Notes: generated from the sequence alone by a model not told the origin. Shown: positions 47,850 to 60,181, counted from the first letter of the stretch. The stretch is DNA of 64,000 nucleotides from Chamaecrista fasciculata (GCA_003254925.1 QANZ01006964.1:44967-108966); one strand, 5' to 3'. A program made the numbers and translations.

Positions 47850-49962
47850 TTAAATTATATTTGTTTGAAAAATAAAAAAATAAACTAAAAAAGAATGAAA
47901 AATAAAAAAAGTTGACACCCATAAGCACAATTTATGAGAATTAACCTACCCATTAATCACTCTCCAATCAGCATTTATCTTTTCATTGAAAAATAGCAAC
48001 ACAATTTATGAGTATTAACCTACCCATTAATGACCATCTAATTAGCATTTATATTTTAATTGGAAGCAAGGTATTATCAATCACCAGAAGGAGTAAGATG
48101 CCAAATTTTCTCTCCCGCTTCGTCTATGTGTTTTCTCTTCTCCTCTTCAAGTTGTGTTTTCCTCTTCTTTGCTTCGTGAACCTATGAATCAGATCGGTAA
48201 TAATTTTTTTTAAGTGTTCATTGATATTGAGTTCCTACTCTCCTTCTTCTACTTTTATATTCTTTTTATATTTGGTACCCTATTTTTTTCTCCCTCATTT
48301 CATAGTTCTAGACCAAGAATGGAGGAAAAATAACCAAACCGGTTATTTGGGGAACCGGCCGGTTCTCACCGATTTTCCCGGTTCTTGACCGGTTAATCCG
48401 GTTTTTGACCGTTTGATGCACATCCGGTTTTGTCTCTGAATCGGACCGGACCGAGTCTCGGTTCACGGTCCAACCGGTTGAACCCGCCGGTCCGGTCCAG
48501 TTTTCTTAACCTTGCTTTTAAGTTTTAAACGACTTATGGTAGTCTCGTGGATAAAAATTAAATCAAGAATGTTTTATTTATCTAGTCATCTTGCCACATA
48601 TTCAATTTAGAACAAAAAATTGACACACAAGTGAAAAAAATTGACACATCAGCATTGAGTCGAAATTGGGGGCATAATTGAAACTAACGTTTCACATTGG
48701 GGACACAAATGAAACGTTAGGGGCATAACTGAAAATCACCGCAAACGTTAGGGGCACGAAAGGGTCTTTCACCTTAAAAGTATGATAAAATTAAATAATT
48801 TTATAAAAGATTAATTTTTTTATTAAGTGTATAACACAAGTTAGAAAACTATATATAAATACTAGTTGTTCGGTTCGGTTAATTGTATGTCCAAATTATT
48901 AACCGAATCAAACAATCCGATTTTGATGCATTTTTAACCAAACTAAACTACTCATTGGTCAGTTTGGTTCAGTTTTTGCTTCGAATCGATTTGATTTATT
49001 TTGGTCAAATCAGTTTAGTTCGGTTTTAAACACTCATAGTCGTATTGATAGAATTCATTTAGTTTTATGAATTTATTAAATGAGATTAGTCATAATTGAA
49101 AACCTAATAAATTAGAATATTTTTTTATCTTACACTTCTCTTTCTATATTACACTTCCATTGGATACGGATTCCAAGACTCTCATGTGTTTGGTATGGTA
49201 ATTTGAGCTATGTAGAGTGGATTACAATGTAAAGAGCTTTACATTACATAGGTCATTTTTCTTTACTTCACATTTCTGATGTAATCCAAGTCTACCTAGG
49301 AAATTATGGTAGAATTCCTAATTTGCCTCTCTCACTCCCATCCCATCTTTTTCCTACCTAGGGAATCCAAGTCTACATATGCATTAATGTATGGCACGTG
49401 CTTTTGGTTTTTGACAGCCCATGTCCTGCCCCGTACAGTTTATCAATTTGGAATTGCCAAACTCAAACGTACCTGTCTGGGATTTTTTGTGAAATTAATT
49501 TTAATTATACATATTTACATGCATAATATCATTTTCTGATTTGCTTGAAAAGTTTATATATTTTAAAAACGATACATGTATTCTAGGCAATAAAAATGGA
49601 TTAGAGATACAATCCTATAATTAATTAATTAAGTCTTTAAATAAAGCCTTAGTACTTTTACTTGTTACTTTAATTTTTTAACAATTAAAAAAATACGAAA
49701 ATTTTCTATAAATATATAGAAATCAATTAACACGAAAAGGGAAAAAAATTAAAGTTGAACCTAAATTTAAGAAGAAAACAACTTTCACTCAAATAAACGG
49801 GATTTTTTCAAAAAGCAAAAGATCTTTTAATTAATAACAAAGATATGAAATATAAAAACTTTATTTTAAAAGTATACACGATACGACACCTAAACGATAT
49901 ATGTTTTAAGTTTTAGAAAATATTTTTTTTGTGATTTTAACATGACTAACAATTAAAAATAA
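47850..49962. other. Intergenic with ACCGGTT-rich repeat
   Basis: No gene recognised. 48340-48505 is packed with CCGGTT/AACCGG words (GGGGAACCGGCCGGTTC, GGTCCAACCGGTTGAACC), and 48877-49030 has the related GGTTCGGTTAATTG type. Such motifs are common in old plant interspersed repeats. The 77-codon frame at 49306-49539 has no domain I know. Confidence 0.4.
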
Positions 49963-50454
49963 GGTAAATTGCAATTTGGTACCCTGTGGTTAGGGGCGGT
50001 TCCCCTTTGGTACCATGAAAGAAAAATTTTTGCATTGTGGTACCCCGTGGTTTGCTCCGTTAGCGATTTGGTACCCTGAGGTTTTTTTCTGTTAGGATTT
50101 AACGGCAAATGTACGTTAAAATGTCAAAAATCTCCCAAAAAGTCTTCTCTTATGCGTTTAAGTCCTTTCCTTTTACTAAAAAGGATCAAAACATAAAGAA
50201 TTAATTATAAAAGGGTCTTTAGAATTCTAATATTATAAATTTTTCTCCTTTTCATAAGATTTCTTTTGAATAGGTCCTGATTTAATTACACTTTAATCCC
50301 AAAAGTTTATGATCTTTATCAAAATAGTCCTTAGAACCTCAAAAAACAAATGAGCATCTATGATTTATCAAAAAATCTCTATATTCAACTACAATTTTCA
50401 TTCAAGTACACTGCAAACAAATCAAAACCCCCAAATTTTTCCAAAACTCTAAAA

Positions 50455-50790
50455 AATCTCAAAAACCCTAAACCCCAAAACTCTAAACATTCCAATTTAG
50501 TCCTTAAAAGTATTTAAAACCCTAAAACCTAAACTCTAAACCCTAAAACTATAAACCCTAAAACCTAAACCCTAAAAAATATAATTTGAGCAATTAGGTC
50601 CTCACCCATTCTTATCCCATTATTCTCAATTCCCTCTCTTTTCATCATCTTCATTCATTTTAGTCCCAAATCCTCAAAATAAAATTGTAAAGTGTCCCAA
50701 AACTCTTCCAAACATTCCAATTTAGTCCTTAAAGTACTAAAAACCCCTAAAATCCTAAAACCCTAAACCCTAAATCCTAAACCCCTAAAA
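50455..50790. repeat. Degenerate CCCTAAA (telomere-like) repeats
   Basis: Many irregular AAACCCTAAA, AAACCTAAA and AACTCTAAA units in two clusters (about 50460-50575 and 50745-50785) inside the Pack-MULE. The irregular spacing and the TIR flanks argue for interstitial telobox-type sequence, not a chromosome end. Confidence 0.8.
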
Positions 50791-51222
50791 AAACCACTCT
50801 CTTGCAATTTGATCCCTGGGTCCTCAAATTTATTAAATCAAAATTAAAAAAAAACATTTTGTCCCTAAATCCTAATTTCATCATCGTCTTCATCATCATG
50901 AGGTGATGCACTTTCCTCGAGAGGCTTTAACAATGGAGGAATCAACCGTCGAACAAAAACAGAAAATGACGCCCAGATATGCCCGGAAATCTCCACCGAA
51001 AATGCGCCGATCTCCCCTAATCGCGACCCAGCTCACCATTGCAACCAAGAAATGAAGATTCAAATGCACAAACAAGAAGAAAAAAGAGCATATTGCAACC
51101 AGAAATGAAGATTCAGATCCAGAAATCGAAAACATCATCATCATTTGGATTGAAGAAATCGAAGAAGACAAAGACGAAATTGAACACTGAATCGAAGAAG
51201 ACGAAGACGAAATTGAACACAA

Positions 51223-51780
51223 AGTCCTCGTTCTCGCTCACGGCTTCGGCACCGACCAGTCTGCTTGGCAGCGAGTTCTCCCTTACTTCACTCGCCGATA
51301 CACCGTCATTCTCTACGACCTCGTTTGCGCCGGCAGCGTCAACTCCGATTACTTCGATTTCCGCCGCTACACCACTCTGGACGCCTACGTCGACGACTTG
51401 CTCAACATTCTCGACGCCCTCTCCGTCCAACGTTGTGCCTACGTTGGTCACTCCATCTCCGCCATGATCGGAATGCTCGCCTCCATTCGCCGCCCTGATC
51501 TCTTCACTAAACTCATCCTCATGGGCGCTTCTCCTAGGTAAATTAATCATTAAATCTAAAAAATCATTCGATTCATAACTCAGAAATCATCAATTAACCA
51601 TCGGATTTGGCATACAGATTCTTGAACGACAAAGATTACCACGGCGGATTTGAGGAAGGGGAGATCGAACAGGTGTTCTCGGCGATGGAGGCAAACTACA
51701 AAGCGTGGGTCAACGGATTCGCTCCGCTGGCGGTGGGGGCGGATGTGCCGGAGGCGGTTTGAGAATTTACTCGAACCCAT
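51223..51780 (+). pseudogene. D14: DWARF14 (strigolactone receptor) fragment captured with its intron
   Basis: The reading [77 protein letters not shown] and [13 protein letters not shown], then [20 protein letters not shown] and [20 protein letters not shown], is diagnostic for D14 rather than its paralogue KAI2. The catalytic Ser lies in GHSIS. A GT-AG intron (51538-51617) sits at ASPR|FLND and is kept, so capture was from genomic DNA. The first exon piece is open. A TGA stands where D14 has Arg before EFT(R), and the N-terminus and the C-terminal part with the catalytic Asp and His are absent. The segment is clearly more GC-rich than the surrounding DNA. Confidence 0.93.
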
Positions 51781-52274
51781 TTTGGAAAAATTTGAGGGTT
51801 TTAATTTGTTTGTAGTGTACTTGAATGAAAATTTTAACTTCTTATAGTTGAATATGGGGATTTTTTTTATAAATCATAGATGCTCAGCTGTCTTTTGAGG
51901 TTCTAAGGACTATTTTGATAAAGATCATAAATTTTTGGGATTAAAGTGTAATTAAATCAGGACCTATTCAAAAGAAATCTTATGAAAAGGAGAAAAATCT
52001 ATAATATTAGAATTCTAAAGACCCTTTTATAATTAATTCTTTATGTTTTGATCCCTTTTAGTAAAAGGAAAGGACTTAAACGCATAAGAGAAGAATTTTT
52101 GGGAGATTTTTGACATTTTAACCTACATTTGCCGTTAAATCCTAACAGAAAAAAAGCTCAGGGGACCAAATCGCTAACGGAGCAAACCACGGGGTACCAC
52201 AATGCAAAAATTTTTCTTTCAGGGTACCAAAGGGGAACCGCCCCTAACCACAGGGTACCAAATTGCAATTTACC

Positions 52275-53348
52275 CTTAATTAAAAAAGGAAAAGATAAAA
52301 CTGGAAGTATCAAATTCATTAAGGGTTATTTTTGTCCAATTATGTTGAGTTTTCCGCCTCTCGAATTTCAATATTTATCTACCGCCACTGCTTTTTCTTG
52401 AAGCCAGAAAATTGGGCTTCAGAAAAAAGAGCTATTTTTAACTTTATTTTAACTTTTGCTTGTTTCCATTAAGCCCAACAAAACACATCTAAAATTTATA
52501 AAAAAGCACTTAATTTTAAAATAAAAGTGTTTTTACAAAATAAAAGTCAATCCAAACTAGATGTTGCTCTTTTGCGCCTTTCACCAACGACGTCGATGCT
52601 TCTTATCGATCTCGTTTAGTTGGTGCAGATGAGATCCGAGAGCTTAATGTTAAGTTGATCCTTCATGAACATTGTCAAGGTTTTATACAGATGGAAAGGA
52701 CTTCTTACTTGTTGGGTGTGTGTTATGGGAATTCGAGCCTTCTTTTCTTTTCGTATTATTACGGATACAAAAATAACGAAAAAAATTGGATTTAATGACC
52801 CTGGGTTTCCCTTTTTCATGAAGTAGAAGTGAGCGTTTTGAATCTTCTAAACATTTGGCCTATCGAGCTCGACAACAATGGCTGGCGAAATTTTTAATAT
52901 TTTTTTTGTCATAATTATTTATGATGGGTAAAATTTTTGCCCATAATATATGTTTATTATAACAAAAATATTAAAAATCTGATATAAATCGAATACTAAA
53001 AAAAAGATAAACCAGAAGCAAAAAGAAAGAGACAAAAAGTGAAGGGTGCCTGCATCAAAAGGTGGGGAAAGAAAGTAGGTGCCCGGGGTCCCCAAACAAA
53101 AGCTAAGAACCAAACTATATATTCTCCTTTTGCTTTGGTTTGATGATCAATCAATTTTCAGTTTTCTTTTATTCTTAAAGAAAATTCAGTAACACATGTG
53201 ACATGACCCAAGTTTCCCTACTGAGTTCTGAGTTTTTATACGGGATAATGGGATTTTTCTTTAGCATCATAATTTACATTTCTTGATATTGAAAGATGAT
53301 ATAAATATACGGGCATATACTATAGGTACATACATACATATACATATA
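52275..53348. other. Intergenic
   Basis: AT-rich sequence with no gene, RNA or clear repeat that I can support. Short open frames at 52616-53113 have no recognisable domains. Confidence 0.5.
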
Positions 53349-53525
53349 CTAGGGGTTTTGCGTGCCCTGATGTATGTAAAATAAATGAGGGACCAAATTG
53401 TTAACTCAGTAAAAAAAAGGACCAAATAATAAGTTTTCTTTTATTTTAATTACATAAATTTTTTTTATCTTAGTATAAGTGGGAGGATGACCAGAAGGCT
53501 CCTCCCACATATAATATAGTATAGA
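53349..53525 (-). mobile_element. Mini-Helitron H1, copy C
   Basis: In reverse orientation: starts TCTATACTATATTATATG and ends ...CACGCAAAACCCCTAG. It shares the GAGGGACCAAATTGTTAACTC and AAGTTTTCTTTTATTTTAAT segments with the other copies (given here in plus-strand sense). 177 bp. The hairpin is partly lost (CCCTGATG replaces the loop and second arm). Confidence 0.8.
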
Positions 53526-54430
53526 TATATATATGATTCAAATATGCTAGACAATGAAACTAAAATAATGTTGAATTGAGTTTCGATAACTTTAACTATT
53601 TATAAATTTTGGTTATATATGTATAAAAGTTGCACCAAAACATTATTTTGGTCCCTAATATATTTATATTGAGTTCTATTTTAATTCCTAAAATTTTTTT
53701 ATTTCATTTTGATCCTTAATATTTCTCAAAAATTTTATTTTGGTCCTTATAAATTTCACGATTGGTCTCTAACTATTGATTATATTTATCTCTCTTATTT
53801 TATGTATGAATGTGATGAAATTAAAATTACGAGTTATTTTTTATAACGAGTTTTTATCTTTATCGAGTTGTAATTGTCTTAGTAAATAAAATAAAATCAA
53901 ATCTAGAATTAAATCGAACTCAAAAATGGGGCGCCACTCCAAATTAGTCATATATCTTTTATTTAAAGTAAAAATGGGACAAAATTGTAAGTACTTGTTA
54001 TTCTTAATCAGTTTTTTTTTTTAATTTACTTAGTTCAATCTTTATACATTATTATATTATGCTGAACTGTGAATTGTAGTGTGTGAGGCGCTGGGAAAGC
54101 TTTAAATATTTAATTTGTATGTGTTTCATGGTGAGAGGGACGAATGGTTTGCAAAACTGTGTGGGCACTGAAAAACATGGATGCTTTAATTCTTAATCCT
54201 AAGCATTTAATTATTATCTATCCATTTCAAAATATAATCCAAATTCAAAGAAAACGACCTACTTTCTTTCTTTCTCCATTGTACTCTTTCTTGGTCTCTC
54301 ACGTTAAATAACACTGTAATGTGACCTCATCTCACTGTATTTTACTCACTTTTTGACGTGTATATCTGCAGTATTTAGCCTTTGCCTTCTTTTTCTCTTC
54401 ACATATCTGCTAGCTGATATATAATTATTA
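53526..54430. other. Intergenic
   Basis: No gene. 53640-53760 contains TTTTGGTCCCTAATAT-type units, probably half of an old inverted-repeat MITE. Nothing else is supported. Confidence 0.4.
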
Positions 54431-54791
54431 GGCCAAAATGCATTTTTAATCTCATAAGTTTTGTTCAGGTCTCAATTTAGTCATATAACTTTTTTGTTGT
54501 ACTTTTAGTCTTATATTTTTGGGTCAAGTTACAAAATTGGTCATATATCTTTTGGTTAAGTAGTAAAATTGTCATATATCGTTGCAAAAGGTTCCACATT
54601 GTGGGAATAATGGTAGAATTGTTTTTTACAAAGATATAACATCAAATTTGCAACAAAAAAAAAATAAATGGGACTCTATGATACTAATTCTGCATTTAGC
54701 CAAAACATACGAGACCAAAATTACAGAAAAAACATACTGAACCAAATTAAGATTTGAGCAAAAAATATAAGATCAAAAGTGTACTTTAGCC
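54431..54791. mobile_element. MULE-type MITE
   Basis: Ends GGCCAAAATGCATTTTTAAT and, on the other strand, GGCTAAAGTACACTTTTGAT. Flanks TAATTATTA (54422-54430) and TCATTATTA (54792-54800) match at 8 of 9 bases. Same family as 27184-27610 and 26010-26450. 361 bp, non-coding. Confidence 0.85.
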
Positions 54792-55638
54792 TCATTATTA
54801 TACATGTATATGTATATAATTAAATCCATATGCACATACACAATAATGGCGGTTGCAATAGTATGACTGTTAATTAATGTACAAGATTCACAATCACAAA
54901 TCATAATGTGTATAATTTGTTCACCCTATATGTATACTCTAATTAAACATGCATGATGCGCAAGCCTACGTAACAAACCAAGACATGTATTATATTTGTA
55001 AAACACTAAGGACTAAAAGTAACATATTCTACTTCAATCAATTCAACTTCCATCAACTGTCAAACTAGGAAATGCCTAATCAGATATTACATTGATTCCG
55101 GAGATAATTAATTAATGGCTTGCAAGTCAACAATAAAGAATAATTTAGAAATTTTCTAGTCAGGTGAAAAAAACAGATAGAAAAATAAATTTTAATGTAC
55201 AACAACATTATACTTCTTCTTGAAATTTTTTTCCCTGCATTTTCCGTTTTGTTCTGGAAAATTTCTGAGATTTTTATTTTATTTTTCTAGGTGTTGGTTA
55301 TATATAAACAAGATTTAAGTCAGTAGTTGTTATTAAATTTTTCAATATAGTAGCTAGAAAGGTTTTCAATCACCCCCAATCATATCACAGTGTCAATTGT
55401 TGTTGAAGATTTGATAGCAAACAATAATAAAAGAAATTATATGTATAAAAATTAAGGAAACTAAAATGCAAAGCATCCCTTAAACTTATATTCACTTTGC
55501 CTTTTTGTGAATACTTCCAAAATTTAAGACCACCAACAAAAATTGAAGGCTATAATATGCATGGTCTCTCATGTAATAAAATCTTGTTCAGTTTGCCTTG
55601 CTTTTTCTTTGACATAAACATATATATATATATATATA
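54792..55638. other. Intergenic, 3' side of the IDD gene
   Basis: AT-rich with no gene or repeat that I can support. It ends in a (TA)n run that is the target of the next mini-Helitron. Confidence 0.5.
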
Positions 55639-55817
55639 CTAGGGCTTTGCGTGCCCTAACGGGCACGCAAATATTTACGTAAAATAAATAAAGGACTAAA
55701 TTGTTAACTTAATAAAGAAAGAGAGACCAAATAGTAAATTTTCTCTTATTTTTAATTTCATAGACTATAGTTTTAAACATGAACGACCAGAAAGGGGTGG
55801 AGTCATGTAATATAAGA
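55639..55817 (-). mobile_element. Mini-Helitron H1, copy D
   Basis: Reverse orientation: starts TCTTATATTACATGACTCC and ends with a perfect stem TTTGCGTGCCC, loop GTTA, GGGCACGCAAA, then GCCCTAG. It sits inside a (TA)n run. 179 bp. The intact hairpin makes this the best-preserved copy, so probably the youngest. Confidence 0.9.
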
Positions 55818-56218
55818 TATATATATATAATCAATCATTTGACACCTCAAATTCTCCAATGCGCTAACATGCTTAGTTATGAACGATTTAGAAAGAAGAA
55901 CATAGAGTAAACATATAATTTGATCCCTAAAAGATATACAAGTGAACATTTTAATCCCTGTAAGTTTATTTTATACTTTGCAATCTTTGAAAGTCACGAA
56001 CAACCAAGTTAATCCCTAAAAAAAAGTTTAAAGGATTGAATTGTAATTGTCTCTACAACTTTCAAGAATCAAAGTGAATTTTTAAGATGTTAACTAGTAT
56101 GGAAGTAGAGAGACCTACCTATATATATACACAAACTAATTAATTAGCTACATCTAATTGATGAAATATTGTAAAGTTTAGAGGGATTACTTTTTGAAAG
56201 ATCATTGATTATTATTCA
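55818..56218. other. 3' flank of the IDD gene
   Basis: Includes AATTTGATCCCTAAAAGAT-type units at about 55905-56085 that resemble the MITE in the IDD intron; probably an old degraded copy. The gene's 3'UTR should lie at the right end. Confidence 0.4.
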
Positions 56219-59046
56219 TTATTCCCCTTGGGTTTGTGAGGACATGTAGTTGATGACAATAGAAGAAGAAGATGATGATGTGTGTTGGGAAGAAGATTGC
56301 AAGTGTAGTAATTGCTTGCAAGGGTGACAAGTGATATGCATTAATGTAGATCTAATGTTCATCATGGCTTGCTCCTTCAAAGCCTCAGCTCTTTGAAGCT
56401 CCTCTTGAGCCTCCTTCCTCAATCTCTTGGCTCTCCCAAACTCTGCCTCAGCCATCTCTACTTCTCGCCTCGCCTCACGCCTTGCCTCCTCGGCATAAGC
56501 CTTCTCTTTCATCGCCAGTCTCACCTGACCTTCACTCATCATCACCTGATGATGACTTATGATGACTGACGATGACGATGGTGATGGTGATGACTTCTTA
56601 TTGTTCTTGTTGTGATCATCACTACTATTGCTTGATGACCCTATTGAAAGCTTCAAATGTGTTTCAGTTTCTTCATGGTTGTTTTCAATGTCATCCTCCT
56701 CCTCCTCTTCCATGTGGTTTCCTCCGCGGTTATCCGATGAATTCGAACAACGTAGGAGCTGAAGTTCTTGTAGAATATTGCTATGTTTGTGATGATGATG
56801 AGGAGGAGGTGGTGGTCTTGGTGGGAAAGGCAAGCCTTGCAATAATAATGGGGTTACATCACTTACTATGCTTAAATTGGGGTCTTTATTATTAGTAGAT
56901 GGGCTTGTTGTGGTTGAAGCTGTTCTTGATGATGAACATATTTTTCCACCTTGCAATGGACGAACAGTGCAAGAATCTTGGTGTTCTATGAAGCTCTCCA
57001 CCCTGATATACACCACAAATTAAACTTTATATTCATTTTGACATATTATATCACTACTAGCTAAATGTTTCATGTTATACATTTTCTAGGAGAATTGATA
57101 GAAAATACATATACATATATAAATGTTTCATGTTAATGCATGAGCATGTGATTTGGCTCTATATTGTTGCCACTAATTAACTATATATATATAGGGTCAA
57201 TTAAGAGCGACAAGCGAAAGCAACAAACAAACAAGACAAAGGAAATAAAAAAATTAATTAATGTACAATCAAGGATTTGGTTAGTGGATAGATTATGTAC
57301 ATATATGGAGATAGTGGATAATTAATCAACAGTGTTCAAAAGTAAGGAATTAAGTTATAGGTGTTGTCACCTCACCCTCATGTATACTGTATACATATAT
57401 ACACATATATAGTAATTGGTTGACTTCAAAGGCTGTTGAGTTGCTTAATTAATTTAAAAACTATAATAACTAGTAATTAGCACTGTTTGGAGAGATGCTA
57501 ATTAATTAATTAATCATAACACAGTATTCACTATTCCATCTCAGACATAACACAGACGTACGTGAGACTCAATAAATTAACAATTCAGTTTTGAAAAAAA
57601 AAAATTATTGTGTTAACAACTCAATAAACAGTATATTATTTAGTCCATTAAAAAGATATACATAATAAATATAATGTTTTGATCTTTTAAGGACTTGAAT
57701 CACTACAAAGTTCAAATTAACCATGGAATGAATGAATGAATATGAATGGATTGATTGACTTGCACTCTTTAGTTCTTGAAAGATAAAAATAAGAGTAAAC
57801 TAACAATTTGGTCTCTGAAATATCACCGAGCTTACAACTTGGTCCTTGAAAGATTTAAATGTATAATTTAATCTCCGAAAGATCAAAACAATATATTTTT
57901 AGTCCATAAAAAAGACTAATTAATATACCATTTTGATCTTCCAGGGACTAAATTGTACATTTGAATCTTTTGATGACCGAGTTATCAGCTCGGTGATCTT
58001 TCAGAGACTAAATGATTAGTTTACTCTAAAAATAATATAGTCTTGAGTCTCTGAACCATTAAAAAGGATAATATAAGTATAAAATTTTGATCTTTCAGAA
58101 ACCGAATCGTCGCCGGTTTATTAGGGTTTGGATTGGATGAGTTCAAAATTAAACATGGAAAGGATGTAATTGTAACCTGGAGAAGACTCTTCCACAGTCA
58201 CAAGAATGGCCTCTAGTGCCACAAGTCTTGAGGTGGGCCTTGAAGTCAGAAAGAACAGCATAGGCTTTGGAACACTTATCACAAACCCACTGTTTGTGGT
58301 TACTATGCTTTCTCCTGAAGTGCTTCTTGATTCCCACCAGATCTCCCAGCGCATGACAAGGATCATGATGCAAGCAAGATGCTTCAGGGCACACAAACAC
58401 CTTCTTATTATTATTCTTATTCATATTATTATTACTATTATCTTCTTCTTCTTCTTCATCATCATCTCTTCTAGGGTTACTACTATTAGGGTTCTTCTTG
58501 TTCTTCACTAATTTCCATGGCACTTTGTGCTTTCTTCTGTGCATCTGCAGATTCTGCTCTCTCTGAAACCCTTTCTTGCAGATCTCACACACGTATCTCT
58601 CTGATTCCATTAGTGTCTTCGGTGATAAACATACCACCTCCGCATCTGGATCTGCCATTCATACTAACAATTTAGTCCTTGAAAGATTATATTACTGAGC
58701 TAATGATAACTCAATCCCTGAAAGATCAAAATGGTATATATACTCTTTAGTCCTTGAAATATTAAAACATACTATTTAATCCATAAAAAAGGACTAATTA
58801 GTATACCAATTTGATCTTTCATAGACTAAATTGTATATTTCAATCTTTCAGCCGAGACTAATTACCTGGTGTGCCTGCGGGTCTACGCTTTCTTTTGGGA
58901 ACATGGAGGACTCCACTAGCACTAATAGTACTACCATTGTTGTTGTTGTTCTTGTTGTCATTGTTGTGTTGGGAGGAAGCAGCTATTTGAGAAGAAGATG
59001 GTGGAGTAGTAGTACTACTAGTAATATTGTGGTTGTGGTGTAGCAT
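56219..59046 (-). CDS. IDD15: C2H2 transcription factor, INDETERMINATE DOMAIN 14/15/16 group (SGR5-like)
   Basis: Exons 59046-58866, 58651-58177 and 57002-56219 (stop TAA) join in phase to give 479 residues. Exon 1 encodes an Asn/Ser-rich lead and the nuclear signal VPKRKRRPAGTPG. Exon 2 holds the ID domain: finger 1 CEICKKGF...HRRKHK, the linker VPWKLVK, finger 2 CPEASCLHHDPCHALGDLVG, IKKHFRRKH, finger 3 CDKCSKAYAVLSDFKAHLK and finger 4 CDCGRVFSR. Exon 3 completes finger 4 (VESFIEHQDSC). The tail has HLKLSIGS, an EAR-like short motif, and an alanine/arginine-rich coiled coil (KAYAEEARREARREVEMAEA, LKEQAMMNIRSTLMHITCHP) found in the IDD14/15/16 branch. That group acts in shoot gravitropism, leaf and silique shape and auxin genes in Arabidopsis. 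Which of the three it is needs a tree; IDD15 is the working name. Intron 2 carries a MITE. Confidence 0.93.
57792..58027. mobile_element. Short inverted-repeat MITE in IDD intron 2
   Basis: Left end AGAGTAAACTAACAATTTGG and, on the opposite strand, AGAGTAAACTAATCATTTAG; arms extend through TCTCTGAAA and ACCGAGCT. Flanked on both sides by AAAAATA (57785-57791 and 58028-58034). It lies about 150 bp from the exon 2 donor. Related units are in intron 1 (58665-58855). Confidence 0.82.
58665..58857. repeat. Related MITE remnant filling IDD intron 1
   Basis: Built from the same AATTTAGTCCTTGAAAGATT and its inverse TTTGATCTTTCATAGACTAA as the intron 2 element, with less clear ends. It occupies nearly the entire intron between exons 1 and 2. 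Confidence 0.6.
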
Positions 59047-60117
59047 GAGTGATGAGAAATATTAATTATATCAAATGACAAGTAGTGATAGATGGATTGG
59101 AAATATCGATCCCCACTAGCTAGTACTAGTACAGGGCTTAATAAAGCTATAAAGAACTTGAATGAAGGAAATAGGAGTAGGAATAAGAATAGGAATAGGA
59201 ATAGGCTTATAGTGGGTGGGTTTCAGCTTTACTCAGTGAGAGAGAGGCCAGGCAGAGAGATAAGACTTAAGAGAGAAGAATAGGAATTAGACTTAATAAA
59301 AAAGAAAGAAAGAAAGTGTGTACTGTATGAGGGAGAAGGGGTGGGTTGGGTGGCTTGTGTAGTTGTGTGTGGTTTCTGAAACCACTTTTGTTTTTAGGCT
59401 TTTTAAGGTGCTTTTTTTCTTTTCCTACACCTAGCTACCTTTTCTTTCTTTTACTTTATGTTGTGAAAAATTATGTGATATTTAATTTTTGATTTTCTAT
59501 TGAGTCAACTGATTAGTCTTTGAATAATCAAAATATATGACTTAGACAACCACATGAGTGTGGCCTAATGATTTCTCACTTGGTCCCTTAACTAAGTGAT
59601 AGAGGTTTGAATGTCAGCTTTGAGTATAAAAAGCATTTTGTGGCCAGTTGTTTTACTCTTAAGTGAAGAACCCACGATGGAGGGATTAGTCATTATTCCC
59701 GACAGTAGATACCCTTTGTTTATACCAAAAAAATATGACTCAGACACTATATCGTTAAATTATTGTAATTGTCAACTGATCTTTTGGTCAAATTTAAAGA
59801 TCAAAATATAAAAATTCACAATAGATTCAAAGATAAAAAAGTATGAAATCAATTTAAATTCAAAAATTAAATAGTTAATGATTGAACTACTTCAAAGATC
59901 AAATTATAAATTTTAATTAATTAGAAACTAATTAATTAACTCGATATAAATTCAACCAAATAAATAATAAGTTTTCTCTATATTATTGTTGTTGTTTATT
60001 TCATTGACCTTCACCTCACTCACCTACATAACTTTACCACCTCATCAGCTTCAACTTCATTCAACCTTGTTATTTACATATATATATATATATATATAGT
60101 ACAGTTAATTAATTCTC

Positions 60118-60118
<1 letters not shown>
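59047..60118. promoter_or_regulatory. IDD gene upstream region
   Basis: Region 5' of the minus-strand IDD gene. 59090-59340 is purine-rich on the plus strand (repeated AGGAATAGG, GAAAGAAAGAAAG), i.e. a CT-rich leader on the gene's strand, as in many plant 5'UTRs. No clear TATA box was singled out. The rest is AT-rich. Confidence 0.4.

Positions 60119-60181
<63 letters not shown>
60119..60181. repeat. (ATT)n microsatellite
   Basis: About 21 uninterrupted ATT units. A (TTTTC)n tract follows at about 60592-60618. Both are likely length-variable. Confidence 0.95.

Larger units (their letters stand above)
49963..52274. mobile_element. Pack-MULE carrying a piece of the DWARF14 gene
   Basis: Both ends begin GGTAAATTGCAATTTGGTAC (right end on the minus strand). 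The inverted repeats run inward about 485 bp, to about 50447 and back to about 51781, through GGTACCCTGTGGTTAGGGG, TTAACGGCAAATGTA and AAAGGGTCTTTAGAATTC. Flanks TAAAAATAA and CTTAATTAA are only partly alike, so the target duplication is uncertain. The interior holds telomere-like repeats (50455-50790), a GAAGAC-rich segment (51040-51220) and the DWARF14 fragment. No transposase. Confidence 0.9.

Noticed and set aside
50455-50790. Real telomere
   Set aside because: The units are irregular, within a transposon and surrounded by ordinary sequence on both sides.
51039-51550. 142- and 145-codon frames over the Pack-MULE interior
   Set aside because: They are in the wrong frame or strand relative to the D14 reading, which explains the coding-like composition.
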